A stretch of 64,000 nt of DNA, from the NCBI RefSeq assembly GCF_019397265.1, contig NZ_CP068985.1, positions 2,894,501 through 2,958,500 of the forward strand, read 5' to 3'. Under the pieces are notes generated by a model. It was not told the origin of the DNA, searched no databases, and was given only the letters and a program-made list of their open reading frames with translations. Positions 33,931 to 43,103 of this stretch are shown here, piece after piece (position 1 is the first letter of the stretch; each line of letters opens with the position of its first letter). The translations under genes and the position numbers were made by a program. Origin of the DNA: Nonomuraea coxensis DSM 45129 (GTDB taxonomy: Bacteria > Actinomycetota > Actinomycetes > Streptosporangiales > Streptosporangiaceae).

Positions 33931-35964
33931 CTAGCTGCCGCAGGGGTCGGTGGCGTTGGCGGTGGCGACGCCGTTCTTCACGGTGGTGGTGCCGGTGCCG
34001 AGGGTGTAGTTGTTGCCGTGGTTGTTGTCCCAGGTTCCGCTGTTGTTGTTGAAGGTGACCTGGAAGGTGGTTGCGGTGGCGAGGTCGACGGTCTTCTTTT
34101 TCCAGCCGGTGCAGGCGGTGTCCATGGCGATGCCGGGGACGGTGGTCCAGGTGCCGCCGATGCCGTAGTGGATGTTGGCGGTGCTCCAGGTGGTGGAGTA
34201 GTAGACGGTGGCGGTGTTCTGGGGGTTGGTGCCCTGGCAGGGGTCGGTGGCGTTGGCGGTGGCGACGCCGTCCTTGACGATGGTGGTGCCGGTGCCGAGG
34301 GTGTAGTTGTTGCCGTGGTTGTTGTCCCAGGTTCCGCTGTTGTTGTTGAAGGTGACCTGGAAGGTGGTTGCGGTGGCGAGGTCGACGGTCTTCTTTTTCC
34401 AGCCGGTGCAGGCGGTGTCCATGGCGATGCCGGGGACGGTGGTCCAGGTGCCGCCGATGCCGTAGTGGATGTTGGCGGTGCTCCAGCTCGTCTTGTAGAA
34501 GACGGTCGCGGTGCTGTCGCCCGTCGGGGTCGGCGTCGGGGTTGGGGTCGCGGTCGGCGAGGGCGAGGTGCCGACTCGGATGGCGACGGCGCTCTTGGCA
34601 GGCACGGTGACCGTCGCCGTGCCGCCGGCGTTCACGGTGACCGAGCCGCTGCCTGCGACGTTGGGGTACGTCCCGGCGGGCAGGCCGGTGGTGAAGGTGC
34701 GGGTGACGCCGCTGTTCTCGTTGTTGATGGCCACCCAGCCCCTGTCGCCGCGGCTGAAGGCGATCAGGTTGCTCCCGTTGTCGGTCCAGTTGCCGACGGA
34801 GGTGCCGCTGACGGCGTTGTAGAAGCCCACCATGCCGGACATCTCGCGGTCGAAGCAGGTCCAGCGGCCGTTGGAGCAGTCGGTGTCGGTGACGAACCCG
34901 CCGTTGGCCGACGGAGGTCCGCCCTCCCTGTCGTTCCAGGTGAAGGAGGAGTAGACGTTGGGCTTGCCGAACGGCCAGGCCAGCATGAACGTGTTGGCCA
35001 GCTTGTAGGTGGCGCCGTACTTGTACGTGAGCGTGGAGTCGCCCCGTTCGGTGTCGTGGTTGTCCACGAAGACCATGGCCTTGTCGCTGCCCACCGACAG
35101 GCCCCAGCTCTGGCCGAAGGTCTGCAGCGACTTGATCTGGCCGGTGAACTGCTCCTTGAGCTTGCGGCCGTAGACGAACTCGTCCACGTCGCCGACGCCG
35201 GTGTACTGGCTCGGCTGGACCGCCTCGTTCTGGCCGTAGATGACTTCCTGGTGGATGTAGGGCGACCCCTTGAGCCTGGACTTGATCGCCGCGAGGTCGT
35301 CGGGGCTCATGTGCTTGGCGGCGTCGATACGGAAGCCGTCGACGCCCAGGTCGATCAGCTTGTTCAGGTACGCGGCGATCTGGTCGCGCACGTGGTCGGA
35401 ACCGGTGTTGAGGTCCGACAGGCCGACGAGCTCGCAGTTCTGCACCCGCCAGGCGTTGTTGCCGTAGTCGGCGTCGTTGATGCCGCAGGCCGGCTGGTGG
35501 AAGTCCTGGGAGGAGTACAGGCCGGGGTAGTCGTACTTGCTGAAGCCGTAGCCGCCGTAGCTCGTCGAGCCTTGCCCGGTCATGTGGTTGATGACCGTGT
35601 CCACCTGGACCTTCACGCCCGCGGCGTGGCAGGCGTCGATCATCTTCCTGAACGCGTCCTGGTCACCGAACTTGCTGGTCAGGTCGTACCGGGCGGGCTG
35701 GTAGATGTCCCACCAGACCGAGCCTCCCTTGGACATGGAATCGGACGGCGGGGACACCTGCACCGATCCGTAGCCGGCCGGTCCCAGGACGTCGGCGCAC
35801 TCCTTGGCCACCGACTTCCAGTTCCAGTTCCACAGGTTGACGGTGACGCCGGGGCCGGAGGCGGCGTTGGCGGGCTCCTCGGTGAGAACCGGCAGCGCCA
35901 CGGCGGTGGCCGCCACCGCGGCCGCGCTTAACGCGCCCGCAACGATTGCTTTGTACAGTCTCAT
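33931..35964 (-). CDS. Secreted GH13 alpha-amylase with C-terminal CBM25 pair
   Basis: 677 residues from ATG 35964 (GGAG upstream). A signal peptide ends near PANA. The catalytic barrel resembles streptomycete/animal-type amylases: NHMTGQG, GFRIDAAKHM (nucleophile Asp), HQEVIYG (acid Glu) and FVDNHDTERG. An all-beta C domain follows, then a Pro/Thr linker (SPTATPTPTPTPTG) and two CBM25 modules at the C-terminus. The same modules sit at the N-terminus of the neighbouring amylase. The pair are probably secreted together to attack raw starch. Confidence 0.94.
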   Translation of the reverse strand: MRLYKAIVAGALSAAAVAATAVALPVLTEEPANAASGPGVTVNLWNWNWKSVAKECADVLGPAGYGSVQVSPPSDSMSKGGSVWWDIYQPARYDLTSKFGDQDAFRKMIDACHAAGVKVQVDTVINHMTGQGSTSYGGYGFSKYDYPGLYSSQDFHQPACGINDADYGNNAWRVQNCELVGLSDLNTGSDHVRDQIAAYLNKLIDLGVDGFRIDAAKHMSPDDLAAIKSRLKGSPYIHQEVIYGQNEAVQPSQYTGVGDVDEFVYGRKLKEQFTGQIKSLQTFGQSWGLSVGSDKAMVFVDNHDTERGDSTLTYKYGATYKLANTFMLAWPFGKPNVYSSFTWNDREGGPPSANGGFVTDTDCSNGRWTCFDREMSGMVGFYNAVSGTSVGNWTDNGSNLIAFSRGDRGWVAINNENSGVTRTFTTGLPAGTYPNVAGSGSVTVNAGGTATVTVPAKSAVAIRVGTSPSPTATPTPTPTPTGDSTATVFYKTSWSTANIHYGIGGTWTTVPGIAMDTACTGWKKKTVDLATATTFQVTFNNNSGTWDNNHGNNYTLGTGTTIVKDGVATANATDPCQGTNPQNTATVYYSTTWSTANIHYGIGGTWTTVPGIAMDTACTGWKKKTVDLATATTFQVTFNNNSGTWDNNHGNNYTLGTGTTTVKNGVATANATDPCGS
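33967..34506 (-). repeat. 540-bp CBM25-pair repeat, copy B
   Basis: Same length and apparent sequence as copy A, 734 bases away in the same orientation. It encodes the C-terminal modules of the smaller amylase. The flanking sequences diverge at once outside the block. Confidence 0.9.
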
Positions 35965-36557
35965 GGTGGGGGTCTCCAGATTGAGGACGGGATCCCGTGA
36001 GGGCGGGCCGGGTGGGCGAACACCTGGCCCGCTTCCATGCGAAACGCCTGCCGAGAGGCGTACGGGTTGTTTCGGCTCGACGACACGAGCCGCCGTGACG
36101 ATGTGGTGTCGTCCTCGTTCCGCGCCGCTGCGGAGTGCTTGAGAACGGAACACGGAGACGGAACTGGCCGCCCGGCCCCGTACATCGTGGGCGTTGGGGG
36201 AGGGGGGCGGCGCCCTCGGAGGGGTGGGGGACGGGCACACCGTAGGGGCCTCCATGTTCAGGTTTCCTAGGTGTTGCCTGGAAGTTACTCAGTGGCCATC
36301 CGGATTGCAATACTTTGCAGAGAATTCCAGAATGTCTCTCGGTCTATCTCGCCACTCTTGCTATCAAGTGTCCGCTTTTTCGCGGACATCCGCGCGCGTC
36401 GATGACTAAAAGTAACGGGAAAGAAGCGGTCCGCGTGAAGCCAAAGAGGTAATTGTGGATCATTGCAAAGAGCGTGGAAAGCTCTTGCGGTGACCGCAGA
36501 GGGGTCCGCAACGTTGCTGTCGCAAGTCCTTGCTATGGCTCTGTTCGGGGGAGAGGT
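35965..36557. other. Regulatory region upstream of the amylase; no gene
   Basis: About 590 bases between the amylase start and the end of the glycan operon. It contains TTGCAATACTTTGCAG (about 36305-36320), similar to the TGCAAG repeats at the maltose genes, and A/T-rich DNA around 36300-36480 that could hold the promoter. Short frames here show no motifs. Confidence 0.5.
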
Positions 36558-37808
36558 TCACCTGTCCGAGACGACGGGGCGCAAGGCGGCCTTGTACACC
36601 GCGTGCGTCTCGTCGGCGGCGCGGGCCCAGCTCAGCCGCTCGCGGACGAGCCGCTCGCCGCGCTCGGCCAGTGCCCGGCGCAGGTCCGGATCGGTCATGA
36701 CCTCGATCACCGTACGGGAGATGTCGCCAGGCTCATCGGCGCGTACGAACCGGACGGCGGGCCGATCCGGGTCGCCGAGGAAGACCTTGGAGAAGCCATG
36801 GCCGAGGATCGTCGGTCTGGCCATCGCCATGGCCTCGGTAGCCACCAGGCCGAACGGTTCGAAGAGGGAGGGAAAGACACAGACGTCGGCCATCTCGTAG
36901 TACTCCAGCAACTCCTGGCGGTCCACCCAGCCGCCGGAGTCGAGCACCCGCCCGTCCAGCCCGCTCTGAGCGACGATCCGCCGGACCCCGGAGTGGTCAC
37001 CCTCCCCGACGATCACCAGCCGCAGCCCCGGGACGGCGGCGGCGATCGGCCGCATGGCCTCCAGCAGCTGGTAGATGCCCTTCTGCCGTTCGAGGCGGCC
37101 CACGAACAGCAGCACGGGGTCCCCGGCGGGGATCCCGAGCCTGGCGCGCAGGGCCTTGCCGCCTGCACGAAGCCCGTCCCGGGCGCCGCCGGTGGCCAGA
37201 AGCCGTTCGAAGGTGCCACCCAGGCACACGACGTCGATCGACGCCCGATCCCAGCCGGAGGCGGCCAGTTGCTCCCGGACCTCGGGCGTGGGGACGATCA
37301 CGCGCCGGGCGACGCGCGCCAGCCACCGCTCGATCGCCGCGAACACCGCGCCCGCGAGGTCGCTCCGCCCGCGGTGCACCCCGTACTCCGTGGTGTGGAC
37401 GTGGAGCACCACAGGGAGCCGCAGGACATGGTGGCAGAGCAGGCCGGCGAGGAAGTTCGTCGAGTCGTGGACGGCGACCAGGTCGGGCCGCCCGTCCCGC
37501 CCCGCGCGCCACAGCCGCAGGAAGTACCGCCAGTTGCTCGTCACGACCGTCAGCACGAGCAGGACGACGTCCGTGCCGCGCGTGCGGTTGAGGCGTCGGC
37601 GGCGGCCGAGCGCGCCGAGGACGCGGCTCATGGGCCGATACACGGTGACCCCGCCGTTCCGCTCGTGCACCGGGAGGCGGCCGTCGTTGAGCGTGAACAC
37701 GGCAAGCCGGTGACGGGCCGCCAGATGAGGGGTGATCTCCTCGATGTAGCGGCCGAGTCCGGCCGTGATGTTGGGCGGGAACTGGGTGATGATCTGGGCG
37801 ATCCTCAT
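36558..37808 (-). CDS. GT4-family glycosyltransferase
   Basis: 416 residues from ATG 37808, overlapping the exporter stop. It starts MRIAQIITQFPPNITAGLGR, the glycine-rich acceptor loop of GT4 enzymes. The donor half has FVGRLERQKGIYQLLEAM, GEGDHSGVRRI and the nucleotide-sugar motif VFPSLFEPFGLVATEAMAMA (Ex7E). It probably acts on the cytoplasmic face on a lipid-linked acceptor. It is the last gene of the minus-strand glycan operon. Donor and linkage are unknown. Confidence 0.9.
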   Translation of the reverse strand: MRIAQIITQFPPNITAGLGRYIEEITPHLAARHRLAVFTLNDGRLPVHERNGGVTVYRPMSRVLGALGRRRRLNRTRGTDVVLLVLTVVTSNWRYFLRLWRAGRDGRPDLVAVHDSTNFLAGLLCHHVLRLPVVLHVHTTEYGVHRGRSDLAGAVFAAIERWLARVARRVIVPTPEVREQLAASGWDRASIDVVCLGGTFERLLATGGARDGLRAGGKALRARLGIPAGDPVLLFVGRLERQKGIYQLLEAMRPIAAAVPGLRLVIVGEGDHSGVRRIVAQSGLDGRVLDSGGWVDRQELLEYYEMADVCVFPSLFEPFGLVATEAMAMARPTILGHGFSKVFLGDPDRPAVRFVRADEPGDISRTVIEVMTDPDLRRALAERGERLVRERLSWARAADETHAVYKAALRPVVSDR

Positions 37809-39109
37809 GGTGACGTCTCCGGGGCGGGGCAGGCGTCCACGGTCTCCGCCCGGCTGTACGTCAGCCGGCAGACGGCGACGATGAGGGCGACCAGGACGAG
37901 GTTGGACAGCGCGAACGCCCACAGCCCGCCGGCCAGGCCCTGCCAGGCGATGAGCGCCGCCTGGCAGCCGAGCACGAGGGGAGCGCCCGCGACCTGGGCG
38001 ACGATGAGGGCCCTGGCCCCTCGCACCCCGTCCATGAGCAGAGCGAGCGAGTACAGATTGAAGACGGTGTGGACGCCGATCCCCACGGCCGAGAGCGCCA
38101 TCAGCCCCGGCGAGTAGGGGTAGTCGGCACGCAGCAGCAGGAAGAACACCGCGCTGGCCGCGAACGAGACGAGCGCGGTCACGGCGAAGACGGCCGGGGA
38201 CAGGCGGCCGATGCGCCGCAAGGCCGTCGGCTTGTGCATGGTCGCCAGCGTGGGGAGCAGCACCAGGCCGACGCCGTCGGTGAACAGCACCCCCAGCAGC
38301 CGCTTGGGGAAGTTGTTGTAGATCGAGTAGACGCCGACGTCCGCCTGGGCCGCCCAGTGGTTCAGGAAGATCACGTCGACGCCGAACAGCACGGTGGTGA
38401 GGGCGGTGAGTGCGGTCAGATAGGCGCCGTGACGGTACAGCGTGCGCGCCAGCGCCGCCGACCAGAGGCGCGGCACGACCCGGAAACCCGCCGTGGCGGC
38501 GACGGCGAAGAGCACGTTCGACGCGATGAGGCAGGTGAGGTAGAGGTAGGCGTCCCCGATTCCGGGGACGAGCAGGCAGTACGCCGACGTGCCGAGGTAG
38601 GCGACGGCCACGACGAGCTTCAGGCCGGCGGTGAGCGCGTACCTTCCGAGCCCGCGCAGGAAGCTCTCGGTCAGGTACGCGGCCGTCAGGGACAGCGCCA
38701 GGGCGAGCCCGAAGCAGAGCGTGGGGACGTCGACGCCGAACACGGCGGTCAGGACGGGAGCGGCCGTCAGCCCCGCGACGCACAGGACGATCCCCAGCAC
38801 CAGCGTGGAGAGCAGAGCCGTGGTCACGAGGGCGGGGCGGTCGGCGGGCTCGGCCCGCGGCAGTTCCTGGTACATCACGAAGTGCAGGCCCATCACCATG
38901 GGGACGACCACGATCAACCCGATCGACAGGACCACCGTGAACCGGCCGAAGGCGGCGGCGCCGAGCCCCCAGGCCACGGCCAGTGTGGTCGCCGCCGAGA
39001 TCCCGCTGGCGAAGGCGTTCACCAGAGCCGGTCCCACCGGCCGGCCCTGGGCGGCGAGGAGCCTGGCGACCCGCGCGGGCGCGCTGGTCGCCGTCCGCGC
39101 CGGGGTCAC
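37805..39109 (-). CDS. Wzx-like polysaccharide exporter (MOP superfamily)
   Basis: 434 residues from a GTG overlapping the upstream GT stop. It has about twelve hydrophobic segments and no soluble domain. The start ALVNAFASGISAATTLAVAW and the internal GVYSIYNNFPKRLLGVLF resemble flippases for lipid-linked oligosaccharides. Placed between two GT4 genes, it suggests that the product is moved across the membrane. No Wzy polymerase is evident, so a single repeat unit or glycolipid may be the product. Confidence 0.82.
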   Translation of the reverse strand: MTPARTATSAPARVARLLAAQGRPVGPALVNAFASGISAATTLAVAWGLGAAAFGRFTVVLSIGLIVVVPMVMGLHFVMYQELPRAEPADRPALVTTALLSTLVLGIVLCVAGLTAAPVLTAVFGVDVPTLCFGLALALSLTAAYLTESFLRGLGRYALTAGLKLVVAVAYLGTSAYCLLVPGIGDAYLYLTCLIASNVLFAVAATAGFRVVPRLWSAALARTLYRHGAYLTALTALTTVLFGVDVIFLNHWAAQADVGVYSIYNNFPKRLLGVLFTDGVGLVLLPTLATMHKPTALRRIGRLSPAVFAVTALVSFAASAVFFLLLRADYPYSPGLMALSAVGIGVHTVFNLYSLALLMDGVRGARALIVAQVAGAPLVLGCQAALIAWQGLAGGLWAFALSNLVLVALIVAVCRLTYSRAETVDACPAPETSP

Positions 39110-40371
39110 CGCGTCGCCTCGCCGTACGCCGCCAGGGTGCGCTCGGCCGTCCGGGCCCAGCTGTAGTGCTCCCGCACGTACGCCGCGCCGCGCCGGGCGA
39201 GCCGGTCCGAGCCCTGTGGGTCGCCGAGGCAGCCCAGCAGGAGCGCGGCCAGCTCGTCCGGATCGTCGTGGCCGCAGCGCAGCGCCCCGTCGCCGACGAC
39301 CTCCGGCGAGTAGCCGGGACCGACGACGACAGGCCGGGCCAGTGCCATGGCCTCGACGGCGACCAGGCCGAACGGCTCGTACACGGAGGGGAAGACGCAC
39401 ACGTCGGCGGCGAGGAAGTGCGCGAACACCTCGGTGGACGGCAGGAACCGGTTCCCCGCGACCACGTGGGCGGCGGTGCCGGTCTCCTCGATCACCCGGG
39501 CCAGCACGGCGGCGTCGTCGGTCTGCGGGAGCTCGGCGCCGACGAGCACGACCCGGGTGCCGGCGTGCTCCTCGACGAGCCGGGGTACGGCACGTACCAG
39601 GGTGTGGACGCCCTTGTGGGACGACAGGCGGCCGGCGAAGACGACGAGCCGGCCCTCGCCGCCGGGCAGGTAGCGGCGCCGGACCTCCGAGCGGATCCGG
39701 TCGCGCTCCTCCTCGGGCAGGGCCGCCAGCCGCAGGAGCTCGGGATCCTCGAAACCGTGCGGCACGACGCGCACCCGGTCGGCCGGCCAGCCCCTGGCCG
39801 TCAGCTCGTCGCGCATCGCGGCGCTCGGCACCACGATGAGGCGCGCCAGCCGGGCCTGGGCCGTCTCCAGCGCGTCGAGGACGAGGGCGTGCCGGGGGCG
39901 ACGCCGTCCCGGAGCCGCGTTGAGTTCGCGGGTGTGCACGTGGAACACGACCGGCAGGCGGCCGAGCACCCGGCACAGGATCCCGGCCGGGCAGCTCATC
40001 CAGTCGTGCACCGCGACGACCGCTCCGGCTCGTCCTGGCCCGGAGCGGCCCGCCTCGGAGCGCAGGATGCGTGCGGCGGCGCGCAGGTTGAACACGAGCA
40101 GCCCGGCCGTCCTGCCCAGCAGCCGCAGGGGCCGAGGAAGACGGGGATTCCCGACGAGGCCCAGGCCGGCCGAGGTCAGCCTGTGCAGCGTGAGGTCGCC
40201 GGAGCGTTCCGTCCGGGGGGTCCGGCGCCGCCCGGCGGCCCCCAGCACCTCGATGGGGATTCCGGATTCGCCGAGAGGGGCCGTCATCCTCTCGGCGTAC
40301 CGCCCGAGACCTCCCACGATCTCCGGGGGAACCTCTGAGCAGACGGCGTAGATCCGGCTCGGACGGTCCAT
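39106..40371 (-). CDS. GT4-family glycosyltransferase
   Basis: 421 residues from ATG 40371 (TGATG overlap). The N-terminal half has VPPEIVGGLGRYAERM and the donor half VFAGRLSSHKGVHTLVRAVP and VFPSVYEPFGLVAVEAMALA (Ex7E). It is a paralogue of the enzyme at 36558-37808, with shared VVFHVHTRE-like segments. Two GT4s and a GT2 in one operon imply a glycan of at least three residues. Confidence 0.9.
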   Translation of the reverse strand: MDRPSRIYAVCSEVPPEIVGGLGRYAERMTAPLGESGIPIEVLGAAGRRRTPRTERSGDLTLHRLTSAGLGLVGNPRLPRPLRLLGRTAGLLVFNLRAAARILRSEAGRSGPGRAGAVVAVHDWMSCPAGILCRVLGRLPVVFHVHTRELNAAPGRRRPRHALVLDALETAQARLARLIVVPSAAMRDELTARGWPADRVRVVPHGFEDPELLRLAALPEEERDRIRSEVRRRYLPGGEGRLVVFAGRLSSHKGVHTLVRAVPRLVEEHAGTRVVLVGAELPQTDDAAVLARVIEETGTAAHVVAGNRFLPSTEVFAHFLAADVCVFPSVYEPFGLVAVEAMALARPVVVGPGYSPEVVGDGALRCGHDDPDELAALLLGCLGDPQGSDRLARRGAAYVREHYSWARTAERTLAAYGEATR

Positions 40372-41147
40372 CAGTCCGCCCGCCGCAGGTAGGCCGTCCG
40401 GGCGAACTCGAGGTCGGCCGGAGTGTTGATGCCGCGCGCCTCGTCCGGGTCGCCGACCGGCACCGCGGTCACCGGCCGGCCCTGCCGGGACAGACAGGTG
40501 AGGAACGGCAGGAAGTTGATCTCGCCGGTGACCGCCCCGGGAACGGCGTCTGCCAGGAACCGGTTCCATGCCTCCGTGAGCTCGCGGGTGCCGAGACAGA
40601 AGACGCCGACGTCGCCGAGCCCGCCCGGACGGCACCGGTCGCCCTCGCGGGACATCCGTACGCGCAGCAGCCTGGAGGTCGCGGCGTCGTACTCGTACTC
40701 GACGTACGGGTCGGGCAGCGGGACCAGGGGGAGGACGAGTCCCGGCCGGTCCGGCGAGGCCGTCCGCGCATGAGCGCGCACGACCCGTCCGAGCGTCGCG
40801 GTCGACACGTTCGCCTGGTCGCCCCAGACCACCAGGATGGCGTCGTACCCTAGCCAGTACGGGGCCGCGCCGAAGACGGCGTCGCCCATGCCGGTGGGCG
40901 TGGCCTGGACGCTCACGGTGACCTGCCCGCGGGCGATCTCCTCGGCCGCGAGCCGCCGGAACGGGCCCTCTCCGCTGGGGGAGAGCACGACGTGGATGTG
41001 CTCGACCCATGGCCGCAGGCGGCGCAGGAGCAGGGACCAGACGGTCACACCGTCGGCGATCTCCAGCATGATCTTGGGGATTCCCGTGCCGAGGCGGCTG
41101 CCCTGCCCGGCCGCCGGAATCACCGCACAGGTACGCAGGTCACTCAC
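40371..41147 (-). CDS. MobA-like nucleotidyltransferase
   Basis: 258 residues. The N-terminus VIPAAGQGSRLGTGIPKIML is the NTP-binding loop of nucleotidyltransferases (GxGxRLG...PK). VVWGDQANVSTATL and INFLPFL are typical later blocks. The fold is shared by sugar-1-phosphate nucleotidyltransferases, MobA and CofC. A CofD/YvcK-like gene occurs two genes upstream, so a CofC-like activating role is possible, as is ordinary NDP-sugar synthesis. It overlaps the HAD gene by eight bases. Confidence 0.82.
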   Translation of the reverse strand: MSDLRTCAVIPAAGQGSRLGTGIPKIMLEIADGVTVWSLLLRRLRPWVEHIHVVLSPSGEGPFRRLAAEEIARGQVTVSVQATPTGMGDAVFGAAPYWLGYDAILVVWGDQANVSTATLGRVVRAHARTASPDRPGLVLPLVPLPDPYVEYEYDAATSRLLRVRMSREGDRCRPGGLGDVGVFCLGTRELTEAWNRFLADAVPGAVTGEINFLPFLTCLSRQGRPVTAVPVGDPDEARGINTPADLEFARTAYLRRAD

Positions 41148-41841
41148 GGTCGTCCGTCTCCGCGTCGATGAGGTGGATGAGCTGGTCCAGATGCCGTACC
41201 GGCAGGGCCCCCTGAGCGGGCAGGGCCGCGTGGACCTGGAGGGTCACCAGCCCGGCGCCGAGGGCGGAGGCCACCCCGTGGGCGGAGTCCTCCAGCACGA
41301 GGCAGTCGGCCGGGTCGAGGGACCACAGCCGGCAGGCGTGCAGGTAGAACCGAGGGTCGGGCTTGGCGCAAGCGACCTCGTCGGAGGTCAGCACCGCTCG
41401 GAAACAGCCGGTCAGGGCGCCGGCCGACAACACCCGCCGCACCGACTCACGGCTGCCGCTGGTGACCAGGTAGAGCGTGCGGCCGGTGCGGGTCAGGCGC
41501 TCCAGGAGTTGGCGGGCGCCGGGAAGGAGGGTCACCATGCCGGCCTCGACGCGTTCGCGGTACAGCTCCTGCTTGCGCCGGATCAGGCGCTCGGCGTCCG
41601 CGGGGGCCGCGCCCAGCGTGGTCACCACCTCGCGTGTGCCGGCCCCCGCGTGGTCGCCGTAGCTGAAGGAGGTAAGCAGTTCCGGTGCGATCTCGGCGAG
41701 GGCCTCGCGGAAGGCCGCCTCGTGGACGGGAGAGGAGTCCACCAGCGTGCCGTCCAGGTCGCACAGCCAGACTCGCCTGGTGGAGACCAGCCTCGCCACG
41801 TCGGTGGACAGGACGTCCGTCCGGACGCGGACCACGCTCAT
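41140..41841 (-). CDS. HAD-superfamily phosphatase
   Basis: 233 residues from ATG 41841 (ATGA overlap). The four HAD motifs are visible: CDLDGTLVDSS, LVTSGSRES, a lysine in CAKPDP, and LVLEDSAHGVASALGAG. The helical cap places it with beta-phosphoglucomutase-like and sugar-phosphatase enzymes. In this operon it may remove a phosphate from a sugar or phospho-acid precursor. Confidence 0.9.
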   Translation of the reverse strand: MSVVRVRTDVLSTDVARLVSTRRVWLCDLDGTLVDSSPVHEAAFREALAEIAPELLTSFSYGDHAGAGTREVVTTLGAAPADAERLIRRKQELYRERVEAGMVTLLPGARQLLERLTRTGRTLYLVTSGSRESVRRVLSAGALTGCFRAVLTSDEVACAKPDPRFYLHACRLWSLDPADCLVLEDSAHGVASALGAGLVTLQVHAALPAQGALPVRHLDQLIHLIDAETDDRE

Positions 41842-43103
41842 ACGGTCCTCACCAGGGCCGTCTCGCCGGCGGTCGTGCCCACGACGCCCGCGAGGGCGGA
41901 GAGGGTGCGCCGGCCGCAGTGCACGCCTGGGCGCTCGGGATCCTCCAGGTCCGTCACGATCCAGCGCGCCCTTTCCCAGCCGCCGCCGTCCACGGCGCCG
42001 GCGAACGTGGCCCGATGGCACAGGACGTGGGTCACCGTGCGCCGCTCGTTGTACGGATCGCCCAAGTAGGACAGGGTGCGCCGCACGAGCGCACGCGGGC
42101 CCAGCCCCTGGACGTCGTGGTCGTCGTGGATGTTGACGACGAAGACCTTGGCGGCGGCCCGGCTGTCGGAGACGGCGTCCGCGACGCCGGGAGTGAGATA
42201 CGTGGGCAGCAGCGAGGAGTGCGGTGTCCCGGGACCGTACACGATGAGGTCCGCGTCGCGGATCGCGTGGTCCGCCTCGGGGTTCAGCGTCACCTCGGCC
42301 GCCGCGCCGGCCAGAACCGGCCGGACGAGTTCGGCGGGAAGTGCCTGGAGTTCGGCGCGGCGCTCCGGGCTGACCGGCTCGCGCAGCAGGTACAGGTCGG
42401 TGATGGCGGTGTCGCACTGAGGGGCGACGATGTCGGCCTCGTCGGTGAGGATGCGGCCGTCCTGCTTGAGGGCGGTCAGGTAGGCGTTCTCGCCGTTCGT
42501 CACGTTGAGCAGACGGGCGGGTGACCGGAAGGTCGCGGCGCACGCGCGGACCGCGGCGTTGAAGTCCTCGCCCAATCGCAGGTAGGCCCCGGCGAACAGC
42601 AGGTTGCCCAGCGCGCAGCCGGCGAGGGCGAGCTCCTCGGGGTCACGGCCGAGCCGGCCCGTCATGAACGACAGGTCCCGTACCGCTTCGGCACGCGTCC
42701 GGGCCGGCAGCGCGGCGAACATCCGCCGGTCCTGATGACCGCCGATGCCGTCGCTCGGGGAACCCTCCGCCGATTCCCGGGCCGCCAGCGCGCGGACGAT
42801 GGCGGCGAGGTCGTGGTAGGTCGCCCCCGGCGGTAGCCGGTGCTCCAGCAGGGCGATCATGGCCGCCTGCGCCGGGATGCCGGCGTCGAGGTGAAGCAGG
42901 AGGTTCTTGCGGAAGTCCGACGGCCCCAGCATGCCGGGGAGGTAGCGCCGGAGCATCCCGGTGGACGACCCGTTGTCGTACCCGTTGATCACCACCGACA
43001 GGGTGGTCCCGGGCGTTCGTACGAGTCCACGAGCGATGCTGGACCCGCCGCGGCCGCCGCTGAACAGCACCGCGGCTGCTCCTTCGAGGTGTTCCACGGT
43101 CAT
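41838..43103 (-). CDS. CofD/YvcK-family protein
   Basis: 421 residues from ATG 43103 (ATGA overlap). The opening LFSGGRGGSSIARGL and the block NGYDNGSSTGMLRRYLPGML, then SDFRKNL, match the CofD/YvcK superfamily (PF01933). Further support is LNVTNGENAYLTALKQ and DLIVYGPGTPHSSLLPTYL. CofD transfers phospholactate to the F420 precursor; YvcK binds UDP-sugars and affects wall synthesis. The setting here, between a GT2 and a HAD/nucleotidyltransferase pair, is neither. It may transfer a phospho-group to a glycan or regulate the pathway. Confidence 0.82.
   Translation of the reverse strand: MTVEHLEGAAAVLFSGGRGGSSIARGLVRTPGTTLSVVINGYDNGSSTGMLRRYLPGMLGPSDFRKNLLLHLDAGIPAQAAMIALLEHRLPPGATYHDLAAIVRALAARESAEGSPSDGIGGHQDRRMFAALPARTRAEAVRDLSFMTGRLGRDPEELALAGCALGNLLFAGAYLRLGEDFNAAVRACAATFRSPARLLNVTNGENAYLTALKQDGRILTDEADIVAPQCDTAITDLYLLREPVSPERRAELQALPAELVRPVLAGAAAEVTLNPEADHAIRDADLIVYGPGTPHSSLLPTYLTPGVADAVSDSRAAAKVFVVNIHDDHDVQGLGPRALVRRTLSYLGDPYNERRTVTHVLCHRATFAGAVDGGGWERARWIVTDLEDPERPGVHCGRRTLSALAGVVGTTAGETALVRTV

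Noticed and set aside
33233-34506. CRISPR-like array because of regular 297-bp repeats
   Set aside because: The units are long, in frame and encode starch-binding modules. No short repeat-spacer pattern or cas genes occur anywhere in the window.
33337-34610. Plus-strand Arg/Trp/Cys-rich frames repeated over the CBM25 region
   Set aside because: They are shadows of the repeated CBM25 coding DNA on the minus strand; the repeat is real, the proteins are not.
40371-43103. F420 cofactor biosynthesis genes (cofC/cofD)
   Set aside because: Fold family members are present, but the surrounding genes are glycosyltransferases and an exporter; no fbiC or fbiB-like gene is nearby.
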